Assembly (NCBI GenBank): GCA_944386565.1
Contig: CALXBO010000085.1
Location: forward strand, 1 to 32,497
Origin: an uncultured Ruthenibacterium sp.
GTDB taxonomy: Bacteria > Bacillota > Clostridia > Oscillospirales > Ruminococcaceae
Reading direction: 5' to 3'
DNA: 32,497 nucleotides
Shown: positions 25,340-32,497 of the stretch, in pieces
How positions within the stretch are numbered: the stretch's first letter is position 1
How the letters are laid out: each line of letters starts with the position of its first letter
Notes under the pieces: generated by a model
The model's database searches: none
Seen by the model: only the letters and a program-made list of their open reading frames with translations
Told to the model about the DNA's origin: nothing
Position numbers and translations under genes: made by a program

Positions 25340-28108
25340 TCACTCTTCCTTTTTTCCAAACCGGATTTTGAACTCGCGTTTGATCATATACGGCAGAATT
25401 GCCTTGAACTTGTCCTCCGAACGTACCATTGTGCTGCACTCAGGCAGTTCGCGTGAGAGCGTGATCGCATCAAATTCGCACTTTGTCGTGCAGATGCCGC
25501 ATCCGATGCACTTGTTCGGGTCAACGACCGACGCACCGCATCCGAGGCAGCGGGCCGTCTCCTTTTTCACCTGTTCTTCGGTAAACATCCCGTGCATGTC
25601 GCGGAACGAACGGCGGTGATCTGCACTCTCATCCATTCCCGCGGACTGACGGCATCCGGTATCGTAACTTTCCAGCACAACATCGTCTTTGTCCAGTTCA
25701 ATAAAATCGCGCCGGTTGCGTCCGATGGTCATGCTGGTGTTGGGCTGCACGAAGCGGTGGATCGAAACTGCCGCCTCCTTGCCTGCCGCAATCGCATCGA
25801 TGGCAAACTTCGGTCCCGTGTACACATCGCCGCCGGCAAAGATATCCGGCTCCGCCGTCTGATAGGTCAGCGAATCGGCGATGACACGTCCGCCCGGGCC
25901 GCGCTCCACACGCGAGCCATCCAGAAGCGTTCCCCACTCGATGCACTGTCCGATGCTCAGGAACACATGGCTGCACTCGACCGTGACGGTCTCGGATTCA
26001 TCGAAAACGGGTGCGAAACGCCCGTCCTTGTCAAAGACAGACACGCATTTGCGGAACACAACGCCCACGGCTTTTCCGTCGCGCACGAGGATCTCCTTCG
26101 GACCCCATCCGCAGTGCACACAGGCGCCGTCTTCTTCCGCCTCTGCGATCTCTTCGGCGGACGCCGGCATTTCGGCGCGCGATTCCAAACAGAACATTTC
26201 CGCCTGTTCCGCACCGCAGCGCAGAGCTGAGCGCACAACGTCGACAGCCACATTGCCGCCGCCGATCACCACCGCGCGGCCGTTCAGCTCAGGAAGTTTC
26301 TCTTCACACACGCCGTGCAGGAACTCGACCGCAGTCAGAACATTCTGCGCATCCTCGCCGGGGACGCCGGCTTTCCGGCCACCCTGGCATCCGATCGCCA
26401 GATAGAACGCCTTGTAACCCTGCTGTCTCAGTTCGTCGAGCGTGACGTCACGGCCGACTTCCACGCCGCAGCGGATGTCAACGCCCATCTCGCGGATCAC
26501 GTCGATCTCCGCGTCGACGACGTCCTTCTCCAGCTTGTACGACGGGATTCCGTAGGTAAGCATTCCGCCCGGGCGGGGATTCTTCTCAAACACCGTCGGC
26601 CGGTATCCCTTTTCCGCCAGATAAAACGCGCAGGAAAGACCTGCCGGGCCGGCGCCGATGACAGCAATTTTATCTTCAAAGCCGCCACGCGCAGAGGGCG
26701 GATTGATCGGCGGCACATAGCGCACGGATGCATCGAGGTCTTTCTGTGCGATGAACTTCTTCACTTCATCGATTGCAACGGCCTGATCCACGGTGCCGCG
26801 GGTGCAGGCGTCCTCACAGCGGCGGTTGCACACGCGTCCGCAGACGGCCGGGAACGGATTCTCCCGCTTGATGAGCGCGAGCGCTTCCGTATAGCGTCCC
26901 TGTGCCGCCATTTTCAGATAGCCCTGAACCGCGATGTGTGCGGGGCAGGCCGTTTTGCAGGGAGCCGTGCCCGTATCGTAGCAGTTGACGCGGTTCTTGT
27001 CCCGGTAATCAATGCTCCATTTTTCCGGACCCCATTTGACGCGGTCGGGCAGTTCCTGACGCGGATACTGCACCGGGCCGTGCGATGTGCACAGCTTCTG
27101 GCCAAGTCTGACCGCGCCCGCGGGGCAATACTCCACACAGCGTCCGCACGCCACACAATTCTCGGATTTCACCTTTGCGACATAAGCGGAACGGCTCATG
27201 TTCGGCGTGTTGAACAGCTGGCTCGTGCGGAGCGCGTTGCAGATGTTCACATTGCAGTTGCAGATGGCAAAGATTTTATTCTCACCGTCGATGTTCGTGA
27301 TCTGGTGGACAAACCCGTTGTCCTCCGCGCGCTTCAGAATGCGGAGCACCTCATCGTAATCGACATAATGGCCCTTTTGTGTTTCGACAAGGTAGTCGGC
27401 CATGTCGCCGACGCCGATGCACCAGTCCTCCGGATCATCGCCGCAGCCCTCCCCCATGCGTGCGCGCGACATGCGGCACGAGCACGGGCTCGCGGCATAT
27501 TTTCCGTCGTATTTCTTGAGCCAGTGCGAAATGTGCTCAATATCCACGGAGCGGTTTTCGGTCTCGATCGCCTTTTCCACGGGAATAACATGCATGCCGA
27601 TACCCGCGCCGCCGGGCGGGACCATCGCCGTGATGTGCTCCAGCGGCAGGAATGTCATCCGCTCGAAAAACGCCGTGACTTCCGGGTGCTCTTCGATCTG
27701 ATGCTTCTGCATGTTGAAGAACTCCGCGCTGCCGGGAACAAACATGGGCAGGACATACTGCTTCTCGTGCCGCTCGTTTTCCCAGTTGTATTCCAGAAGG
27801 CCGATGTAGCTCATCTGATACAGCAGAGGTTCCAGTTCCTCCGCCGGACGGCCTGTCGCTTTTACCAGTTCCGGCAGCGTCATCGGCTTGCGCACCTTCA
27901 TTTTGAGCGCCACGTCGGCCATCTCATCCGTCACGAGACCTGCCAATCCCCAGTATTCCGGATCTTCGGCCGTGAGCGGGCGGAGCTTCGCCGGGACACG
28001 GTCTGTGATTTTCTGCCCGAGTTTCAGAATTTTTTCGCGCGGCTTTTCATCCTTCGGGATTTTAAAAGGCAGTTTGCTTTCATCAAGCGGGAAATGCGTC
28101 TGGCTCAT
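25340..28108 (-). CDS. Multidomain iron-sulfur / FAD / NAD(P) oxidoreductase (NfnB/GltD-like core)
   Basis: The 922-residue product joins several parts. Residues 1-120 are helical with a helix-turn-helix-like stretch (76-110). Next is a Cys-rich segment with PCSCR (209, 211), Cys222, Cys230 and CNCNVNIC (283, 285, 290). A ferredoxin motif CxxCxxCxxxC is at 318-328. A GltD-like N-terminal cluster region follows (384, 388, 423, 427, 431, 435), then FAD motif GAGPAG (485-490), NAD(P) motif GGGNVA (616-621), and a C-terminal ferredoxin motif (867-877). It should move electrons between NAD(P)H and iron-sulfur partners; the partner is unknown. AAAGGAGA lies four bases before ATG 28108; a longer frame to 28264 would overlap hypB. 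Confidence 0.85.
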   Translation of the reverse strand: MSQTHFPLDESKLPFKIPKDEKPREKILKLGQKITDRVPAKLRPLTAEDPEYWGLAGLVTDEMADVALKMKVRKPMTLPELVKATGRPAEELEPLLYQMSYIGLLEYNWENERHEKQYVLPMFVPGSAEFFNMQKHQIEEHPEVTAFFERMTFLPLEHITAMVPPGGAGIGMHVIPVEKAIETENRSVDIEHISHWLKKYDGKYAASPCSCRMSRARMGEGCGDDPEDWCIGVGDMADYLVETQKGHYVDYDEVLRILKRAEDNGFVHQITNIDGENKIFAICNCNVNICNALRTSQLFNTPNMSRSAYVAKVKSENCVACGRCVEYCPAGAVRLGQKLCTSHGPVQYPRQELPDRVKWGPEKWSIDYRDKNRVNCYDTGTAPCKTACPAHIAVQGYLKMAAQGRYTEALALIKRENPFPAVCGRVCNRRCEDACTRGTVDQAVAIDEVKKFIAQKDLDASVRYVPPINPPSARGGFEDKIAVIGAGPAGLSCAFYLAEKGYRPTVFEKNPRPGGMLTYGIPSYKLEKDVVDAEIDVIREMGVDIRCGVEVGRDVTLDELRQQGYKAFYLAIGCQGGRKAGVPGEDAQNVLTAVEFLHGVCEEKLPELNGRAVVIGGGNVAVDVVRSALRCGAEQAEMFCLESRAEMPASAEEIAEAEEDGACVHCGWGPKEILVRDGKAVGVVFRKCVSVFDKDGRFAPVFDESETVTVECSHVFLSIGQCIEWGTLLDGSRVERGPGGRVIADSLTYQTAEPDIFAGGDVYTGPKFAIDAIAAGKEAAVSIHRFVQPNTSMTIGRNRRDFIELDKDDVVLESYDTGCRQSAGMDESADHRRSFRDMHGMFTEEQVKKETARCLGCGASVVDPNKCIGCGICTTKCEFDAITLSRELPECSTMVRSEDKFKAILPYMIKREFKIRFGKKEE

Positions 28109-28137
28109 ACGTTCTCCTTTCTCAGCATCAAGCCGTA

Positions 28138-28806
28138 TCAACCGCGCCAGGCACGGACCTTGGAACGGAGCCATTCGGCCCACTCGCCGATTCCCTCTCC
28201 GGTGCGCGCACAAATCGGAATCACCTTTGCCGCCGGATTTCTCATGCGGATGTACTCCCGGCACTTTTCCAAATCAAAATCAAAATACGGCATGACGTCA
28301 ATCTTATTGATGAGCACAACGTCACAGATGGAAAACATCAGCGGATATTTGAGCGGTTTGTCGTCCCCCTCCGGCACGGAGAGGATCATCGCGTTCTTCA
28401 CCGCACCGGTATCGAACTCGGCCGGACAGACCAGATTCCCCACGTTCTCGAGAATCGTCAGCTCCACGTCATCCGTCCCGAGACCCTCAAGCCCCTGACG
28501 CGTCATGCCGGCATCCAGATGACACATACCCCCTGTGTGCAGCTGAATGGCCTTGACGCCGGTCTTTGCAATGGATCTTGCATCAACATCCGAATCAATG
28601 TCCGCCTCCATCACGCCGATTTTCATTTCATCTTTCAGCGCTTCAATCGTCCGCCGGAGCGTCGTTGTCTTGCCGGAACCCGGCGAGGACATGAGGTTCA
28701 GCAGAAATACGCCTTTCTCTTTCAGTTCGTTCCGAAGCCGGTCCGCCTCCCGGTCATTCGACGCAAATACGCTTTGCTTGATTTCGAGGATCCTCACTTC
28801 ATCCAC
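28138..28806 (-). CDS. hypB: HypB-like nickel-insertion GTPase
   Basis: The 222-residue product is a SIMIBI GTPase with Walker A SSPGSGKTT (Lys46), EADIDSDVDA, and NKID for guanine binding. The metal site of HypB is intact: Cys95 and His96 in MCHLDAGM and Cys127 in NLVCPAEFD. These positions equal those in the archaeal HypB structure as I remember it. There is no His-rich N terminus. It would release nickel to a target enzyme upon GTP hydrolysis, with HypA. Start choice: GTG 28806 has AGGAGG eight bases upstream; an in-frame extension to 28914 would run over the Rex-like site. It is the first gene of the operon. Confidence 0.92.
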   Translation of the reverse strand: MDEVRILEIKQSVFASNDREADRLRNELKEKGVFLLNLMSSPGSGKTTTLRRTIEALKDEMKIGVMEADIDSDVDARSIAKTGVKAIQLHTGGMCHLDAGMTRQGLEGLGTDDVELTILENVGNLVCPAEFDTGAVKNAMILSVPEGDDKPLKYPLMFSICDVVLINKIDVMPYFDFDLEKCREYIRMRNPAAKVIPICARTGEGIGEWAEWLRSKVRAWRG

Positions 28807-28877
28807 CGTTTTGCCCTCCTGAGTTCTCTTTGTGGCTCTGCCACGGAGTTCTTCTTTTGTATTGAAAGCAGCTCGCT

Positions 28878-28895
28878 TTGTTAACACATTAACAT
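28878..28895. promoter_or_regulatory. Rex-type redox operator upstream of hypB
   Basis: TTGTTAACACATTAACAT matches the clostridial Rex consensus TTGTTAA-N4-TTAACAA at every fixed position but the last. Rex represses when NADH is low and lets go when NADH rises. The site lies about 70 bases before the hypB start and overlaps the probable -10 region of its promoter (28909-28918 holding the -35), fitting for repression. Confidence 0.72.
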
Positions 28896-28918
28896 ACTTA
28901 TTTGTAAGGGTCAATCAA
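28886..28918 (-). promoter_or_regulatory. Probable hypB operon promoter
   Basis: On the minus strand TTGATT (28918-28913) with TATGTT (28896-28891) at 16 bases, or TTGACC (28914-28909) with TAATGT (28891-28886) at 17 bases, are possible boxes. Both are imperfect -10 matches, and both place the Rex-like operator over the -10 box. Confidence 0.45.
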
Positions 28919-28955
28919 TCGCGGTTTTTTCAGTGTTAAGACGAAAAGAAGCCTC

Positions 28956-28983
28956 TTGCATTTGTCGAAATGCATGATAAAAT
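28956..28983 (+). promoter_or_regulatory. Promoter of the FadR-type regulator gene
   Basis: TTGCAT (28956-28961) and TAAAAT (28978-28983) are 16 bases apart. A palindrome TGCATTT-GTCG-AAATGCA (28957-28974) overlaps the -35 box and spacer. The predicted start is near 28990. Confidence 0.6.
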
Positions 28984-28995
28984 CAAGTTATGGTA

Positions 28996-29010
28996 TGTGG
29001 TATAACCACA
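28996..29010. promoter_or_regulatory. Candidate FadR-type operator
   Basis: TGTGGTATAACCACA is a perfect 15-base palindrome containing the TGGT...ACCA half-sites typical of GntR/FadR-type regulators. It sits just after the predicted start of the regulator gene and 21 bases before its ATG, so autorepression is likely. Confidence 0.6.
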
Positions 29011-29030
29011 GCAATGAGGAGTGGTTCGCA

Positions 29031-29738
29031 ATGGAATTTGAAAAGCTCTCAGCGCCCAGTCTCAAAGATCTGTTTGTGCAGCAGCTTCAGGGAATGATTC
29101 TGTCCGGGGAACTCGCGGTCGGGACGCAGCTCCCTCCTGAGCGGGAACTCGCGTGGCAGATGCAGGTCAGCCGCGCCGTTGTGAACGGCGGCCTGTCCGA
29201 GCTTGCGCAGCAGGGGTTTGTGGAGATCCGTCCGCGGCAGGGCGCGTTCGTCACGGATTACCGCCGCAGAGGGAATCTCGGCACGCTCGTCGCGATCATG
29301 GAGTACCGCGGCGGCGTGCTCGGCAAGGAGGAGATCCGTTCGATTCTGGAAGTCCGCTATGCCCTGGAACATCTCGCAGCCTCCCACGCAATCCGCAACG
29401 CATCCGACGAAGCGCTCGACCGCTTGGGAGAACTGCTTGCGGACATTGCGGCTTCCGATACTCCCGCGCAGGCGGCGGAAGCCGCTTTCCGCTTTCAGCA
29501 CGAACTTGCTCTGATCAGCGGCAACAGCATTCTGCCTCTGATCTACTATTCGTTCAAGCCGCCGGTCATCACTCTCTGGATGCGCTTTTGCCGCCTGTAC
29601 GGCATCGGGGCGCTCTGCCGCAACACAGAAAAACTGTACGATCTCATCCGCGCCCGCGACACGGACGGGGCTGCCCGCTGGATCGACACCTATCTCGGTC
29701 AGGCGATTTCGGGCAGTCAACAGATTTACAGTGAGTGA
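29031..29738 (+). CDS. GntR-family transcriptional regulator, FadR (FCD) type
   Basis: The 235-residue product has a GntR winged-helix domain at residues 10-75 (GMILSGELAVGTQLPPERELAWQM, then GFVEIRPRQGAFV) and a helical FCD-like effector domain (about 95-225; AFRFQHELALISGN). The second set of metal-binding histidines common in FCD domains is not seen, so the effector may not be a metal-bound organic acid. Start choice: ATG 29031 has GAGGAG nine bases upstream; a longer frame to 28956 would cover promoter and operator. It is divergent from the hypB operon and convergent with the lyase gene, so it could control either neighbour as well as itself. Confidence 0.88.
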   Translation: MEFEKLSAPSLKDLFVQQLQGMILSGELAVGTQLPPERELAWQMQVSRAVVNGGLSELAQQGFVEIRPRQGAFVTDYRRRGNLGTLVAIMEYRGGVLGKEEIRSILEVRYALEHLAASHAIRNASDEALDRLGELLADIAASDTPAQAAEAAFRFQHELALISGNSILPLIYYSFKPPVITLWMRFCRLYGIGALCRNTEKLYDLIRARDTDGAARWIDTYLGQAISGSQQIYSE

Positions 29739-29761
29739 TCCGCCGCTCCCGTTTTCACGCA

Positions 29762-29798
29762 AAAAGGCTCCGAAGCCCAAGCGGCTTCGGAGCCTTTT
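29762..29798. terminator. Bidirectional terminator between regulator and lyase genes
   Basis: AAAAGGCTCCGAAGCC (29762-29777) and GGCTTCGGAGCCTTTT (29783-29798) are perfect complements around a five-base loop. U runs occur in both directions, so it serves both convergent genes. Confidence 0.92.
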
Positions 29799-29806
29799 CT
29801 CTGTAA

Positions 29807-31768
29807 TCACCAGTCGAGCACGATGCCGTCCGGCTGTGCATCGGAAAATACGATCGTTCTTCCGTGTCCGGAGAACCTGCCCGCCTGCAGAAGTCCCACC
29901 GGCGTCGGCATGTCGCCGTGGCGCTCGAGCACAACGGTTTCCGTTCCGTCCCGCACGATTCGGACCGCCTGCGCCGGAACGGTAAGCGGCTCACCATCCG
30001 TCCGCGTCACCGGAATGAGCTCCGCGCACAGAGGCGAATCTGCAGCGAGATCCAGCACCGTCACCATGGAGGTGAACTTCTCCCCTCTGCATTTTACGAG
30101 CAGCGCATCGCCTTCCTTAAGACTGTTATAGTCTGTGGAATACGGCGCACGGAACAGCTCACATGCAACGTCGCCGAGACAATGCAGCGCCGCCCTGGCA
30201 TTCTTCCCGCTCCAGAACACGCTTGCAGAGCGCAGCTCCGCGCTGCCCTCTCCGAAGTGGAACGTCTGTGAAAACTCGTGCGCATTCTTGCCGTCCGAGA
30301 AGAATTCGTCAAACACAACTGCCGCGCGTGTCTCACGCAGCCATACAATGCGCCGGAATACAGCGACGTCCTGTTCGAGATATCCGAGGTGTCCCCCGCA
30401 GACGAGATCGGCCTGCGGAGTAAAACGGAACGTCTGTTTCAGCGGAACCGCCTGCGAGATGTAGGACCATGTGTCGCGGCAGGGGCTGAAATCAAGATCG
30501 TCCACCCGCGTTGTATTATGGGCGGCCGGGCGTTTCAGTTCCAGCCGCTGCGGGCAGTCGACATAGGTATAACGGCCCGTGTCAATCAGAAAATCCTCTC
30601 CGCCGCAGCCCGCGTCAATATGAAGCTGGTCGGCATGGCCGTGACCGCCTCCCATACTGCCGCAGTGAAAACGAAGAAAAGCCGCCTGCCGGTCGCGGCC
30701 GGAACGCGGCATATAGTTTCCGCTGTCCGGAAGCGCGTCCGAAGGGCATTCGTCTGCAATGATCTCAAGCGATGCCAGACGCACGCCGCAGGCCGGACCG
30801 AAGTCCCAATAGTTTTCTTCCAGAGGATCAGCGCCGGACGCCGTGCGGAGCACCGGATCTTCGAACAGAAGTGCGCCCATTGCAAGAATATCGCGCGCAT
30901 CCGCGTCGTCGGAATCAGACTGACACGGCAGGTTCCCGTTCGGCTTCGTCCATGCTGCAAGCGCCCGGAACATCTTGTGTACGTTCTCCTCAAAGCTCCC
31001 CGGCACTGCAACTTTGTTCTGTCGCGCTACCAACAGCGCATCGGCAGCATTGTGCAGCACTTCGCAGTGGTACATCGGGCTCTGTTCCCACTGGCTGCCG
31101 TCCGCCATCACGGAGCGGTGCAGGTTTTCATCCAACTGTTTCAGCGCAAGAGCCGTCCATTCGGGACGTTCCAAGTACACGCCGAGCAAAAGCAGGCCAT
31201 GGTCCTGAAGTACGCCCCAGTTTGAGATTTTCTGAAACTCGCCCGATTTACGCACCAGATACTCGCCATGCGTGCGCAGGCATCCGTCGATTTTTTCCCG
31301 GAGCTGCGATGTGAGTACGCCGCTGTCCTGCACGAGCTTGACCGAGCGCAGCCAGTATTCACAGCGCAGCCCTGCTTCCAGGCTTCTCCATGTATTCGCT
31401 TCGCTCTCTTCCGTCAGCGGAATACGGTCGATCCAATCTTCAATCAGGCGTGCCCATTTTTCCGCGTACCGGATGTCGCGTGTATACTGCCAGGCTTTTC
31501 CGAGATTTACAAAGCTGGTATGCCGGTTCATCGCGTAGAGCCATTCCGGGTCGCCCGCCGGCACGCAGGCCCAGTCGATGTCAGATTCCGCAGGGCCGAA
31601 CTGAACCGGTTCGTAGGTTCGTTCCATCTCCCAGTGATCCCGGAACAAAAATCGTTTTTCCAACACGTCATCCGCAATGGAAATACAGCGCTGTACATCC
31701 TCAGGGCATTTGCTGCGAACCGCCGCGGCAGCATCTGCGACGTCCGGACACCAAAACCGTTCAAGCAT
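29807..31768 (-). CDS. Heparinase II/III-family polysaccharide lyase
   Basis: The 653-residue product has an N-terminal alpha/alpha-toroid part (about 1-330) with NTWRSLEAGLRCEYWL, SNWGVLQDHG and WEQSPMYHCEVLHN, and a C-terminal beta-sheet part starting with the family motif GHGHADQLHIDAG (about 372-384). Such enzymes cleave uronic-acid-containing polysaccharides (heparin, chondroitin-like chains, alginate) by beta-elimination. The exact substrate is not visible. There is no signal peptide, so it probably acts on imported oligosaccharides in the cytoplasm. The upstream GH88 gene is 11 bases away, giving a lyase plus unsaturated-uronyl hydrolase pair. Confidence 0.87.
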   Translation of the reverse strand: MLERFWCPDVADAAAAVRSKCPEDVQRCISIADDVLEKRFLFRDHWEMERTYEPVQFGPAESDIDWACVPAGDPEWLYAMNRHTSFVNLGKAWQYTRDIRYAEKWARLIEDWIDRIPLTEESEANTWRSLEAGLRCEYWLRSVKLVQDSGVLTSQLREKIDGCLRTHGEYLVRKSGEFQKISNWGVLQDHGLLLLGVYLERPEWTALALKQLDENLHRSVMADGSQWEQSPMYHCEVLHNAADALLVARQNKVAVPGSFEENVHKMFRALAAWTKPNGNLPCQSDSDDADARDILAMGALLFEDPVLRTASGADPLEENYWDFGPACGVRLASLEIIADECPSDALPDSGNYMPRSGRDRQAAFLRFHCGSMGGGHGHADQLHIDAGCGGEDFLIDTGRYTYVDCPQRLELKRPAAHNTTRVDDLDFSPCRDTWSYISQAVPLKQTFRFTPQADLVCGGHLGYLEQDVAVFRRIVWLRETRAAVVFDEFFSDGKNAHEFSQTFHFGEGSAELRSASVFWSGKNARAALHCLGDVACELFRAPYSTDYNSLKEGDALLVKCRGEKFTSMVTVLDLAADSPLCAELIPVTRTDGEPLTVPAQAVRIVRDGTETVVLERHGDMPTPVGLLQAGRFSGHGRTIVFSDAQPDGIVLDW

Positions 31769-31779
31769 TGCCGCTCACC

Positions 31780-32497
31780 TCACCAGTAAAGTTTCCAGTC
31801 TTTTTCGAGGCGCGTCAGGAGCTCCATGTAAAAATAGTCGCCCCATGTGTTGCACTCATCCACGCCGCGATCCTCCGGGATCGGATTGTACGGAGAATTT
31901 TTGGCGTAAACACCATGCAGGAGAATCCCGTTGGACACCGATGCATCACGCACTGCACAAGTATCCCAGAGCGCCTGTGCCATGCGCTTGGCCGTTTCCG
32001 TATAGTGTGCGGCCTCGTCTTCCGGCAAATATTTCGCCATTTCCAGCATACCGCACGCCGCGATCGCACCTGCGGAGGAATCCCGCGGCTCGCTTCCGCT
32101 GGTGAATTCCAGATCCCAATACGGGACAAGATCCTCCGGGAGATGGTCGATAAAATAGTCTGTCACGTCGCGGGACAGGCGGATACATTCTTCGTTTCTC
32201 GTGTGACGATAGGACAGCGCCATCCCGTACACGCCCCACGCCTGTCCGCGCGCCCAAGCGGAACCGTCGCGGTATCCCTGCTGCGTGGAGCCGCGCACCG
32301 GCGCGCCTGTCTCGGGATCGAAGAAATAGGTATGATATGTCGAATGATCCGGGCGCACCAGATTCGCCATGCTCGTTTTTGTATGGGCGAGCGCGATACG
32401 GCGATACGTTTCATCGCCGGTCACCTCTGTCGCCCAATACAGAAGAGGAACGTTGAGCAGACAGTCAATGATCAGGCGGTAGTTGTCGCGTGCTCCC
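31780..32497 (-). CDS. GH88 unsaturated glucuronyl hydrolase (5' end outside window)
   Basis: The open frame continues to the window edge, so the N terminus is missing; about 238 residues are present. The visible start reads RDNYRLIIDCLLN, which contains the second catalytic Asp region of GH88, followed by YWATEVTGDE, YRDGSAWARGQAWGVYGMA and SSAGAIAACGMLE, all family features. The C terminus ends KDWKLYW. GH88 enzymes remove the unsaturated uronic acid that lyases leave at the non-reducing end. It lies directly before the heparinase-like gene, so the two act in sequence on the same oligosaccharides. Confidence 0.9.
   Translation of the reverse strand, partial: GARDNYRLIIDCLLNVPLLYWATEVTGDETYRRIALAHTKTSMANLVRPDHSTYHTYFFDPETGAPVRGSTQQGYRDGSAWARGQAWGVYGMALSYRHTRNEECIRLSRDVTDYFIDHLPEDLVPYWDLEFTSGSEPRDSSAGAIAACGMLEMAKYLPEDEAAHYTETAKRMAQALWDTCAVRDASVSNGILLHGVYAKNSPYNPIPEDRGVDECNTWGDYFYMELLTRLEKDWKLYW

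Noticed and set aside
26315..28498. A 727-codon plus-strand frame opposite the oxidoreductase and hypB.
   Set aside because: It is a shadow of conserved genes with no start signal or recognisable domain.

Overview
The window looks like chromosomal DNA of a GC-rich anaerobic Firmicute, most likely a gut-type member of the Clostridia. The signs are Shine-Dalgarno sequences of the AGGAGG type before most genes, sigma-A promoters, a T-box leader, an RNase M5-like Toprim protein, an ECF transporter, class II gltBD, and HypA/HypB with an NfnB-like flavoprotein. No mobile element, CRISPR array or rRNA was seen. Species cannot be named from the sequence.

Layout. (1) 1-1028: tRNA-Leu(UAA) on the minus strand with its promoter, divergent from an RluA-type pseudouridine synthase. 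(2) 1006-8680, minus strand: a T-box-controlled promoter followed by alaS, a HIT protein, a phosphoribosyltransferase, comEC, holA and an RNase M5-like gene. Gaps are short or overlapping, so all six may share the alanine-sensing leader. (3) 8677-11080, minus: a class B penicillin-binding protein and a VanY-like D,D-carboxypeptidase, both with inverted repeats touching the ribosome-binding site. (4) 11157-11669, minus: a GNAT acetyltransferase interrupted by one in-frame UGA. (5) 11749-17886, minus: gltB-gltD (glutamate synthase) behind a promoter and a leader with mutually exclusive antiterminator and terminator hairpins. (6) 17910-18755, minus: a membrane-anchored metallophosphoesterase. (7) 18873-23180, plus: an S-adenosylmethionine hydrolase gene with a structured leader, then an ECF transporter (S component, double ATPase, T component). 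(8) 23182-23769, minus: a methyltransferase.

(9) 23841-29738 is the most interesting part. An apparent minus-strand operon encodes HypB, a 922-residue iron-sulfur/FAD/NAD(P) oxidoreductase, HypA and a polytopic DUF5692-like membrane protein. Its control region holds a 17-of-18 match to the operator of the redox sensor Rex, and a divergent FadR-type regulator gene starts on the other side with its own palindrome. No hydrogenase, urease or other hyp gene is present in the window, so the two nickel-insertion proteins appear to serve something else or a distant enzyme. (10) 29807-32497, minus: a heparinase II/III-family lyase and a GH88 unsaturated glucuronyl hydrolase cut by the window edge, a polysaccharide-lyase pair acting on uronic-acid polymers.

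Most start codons were chosen from visible ribosome-binding sites, so several genes are given shorter than their longest open frame. Family assignments come from motif recognition by eye, with no database search.
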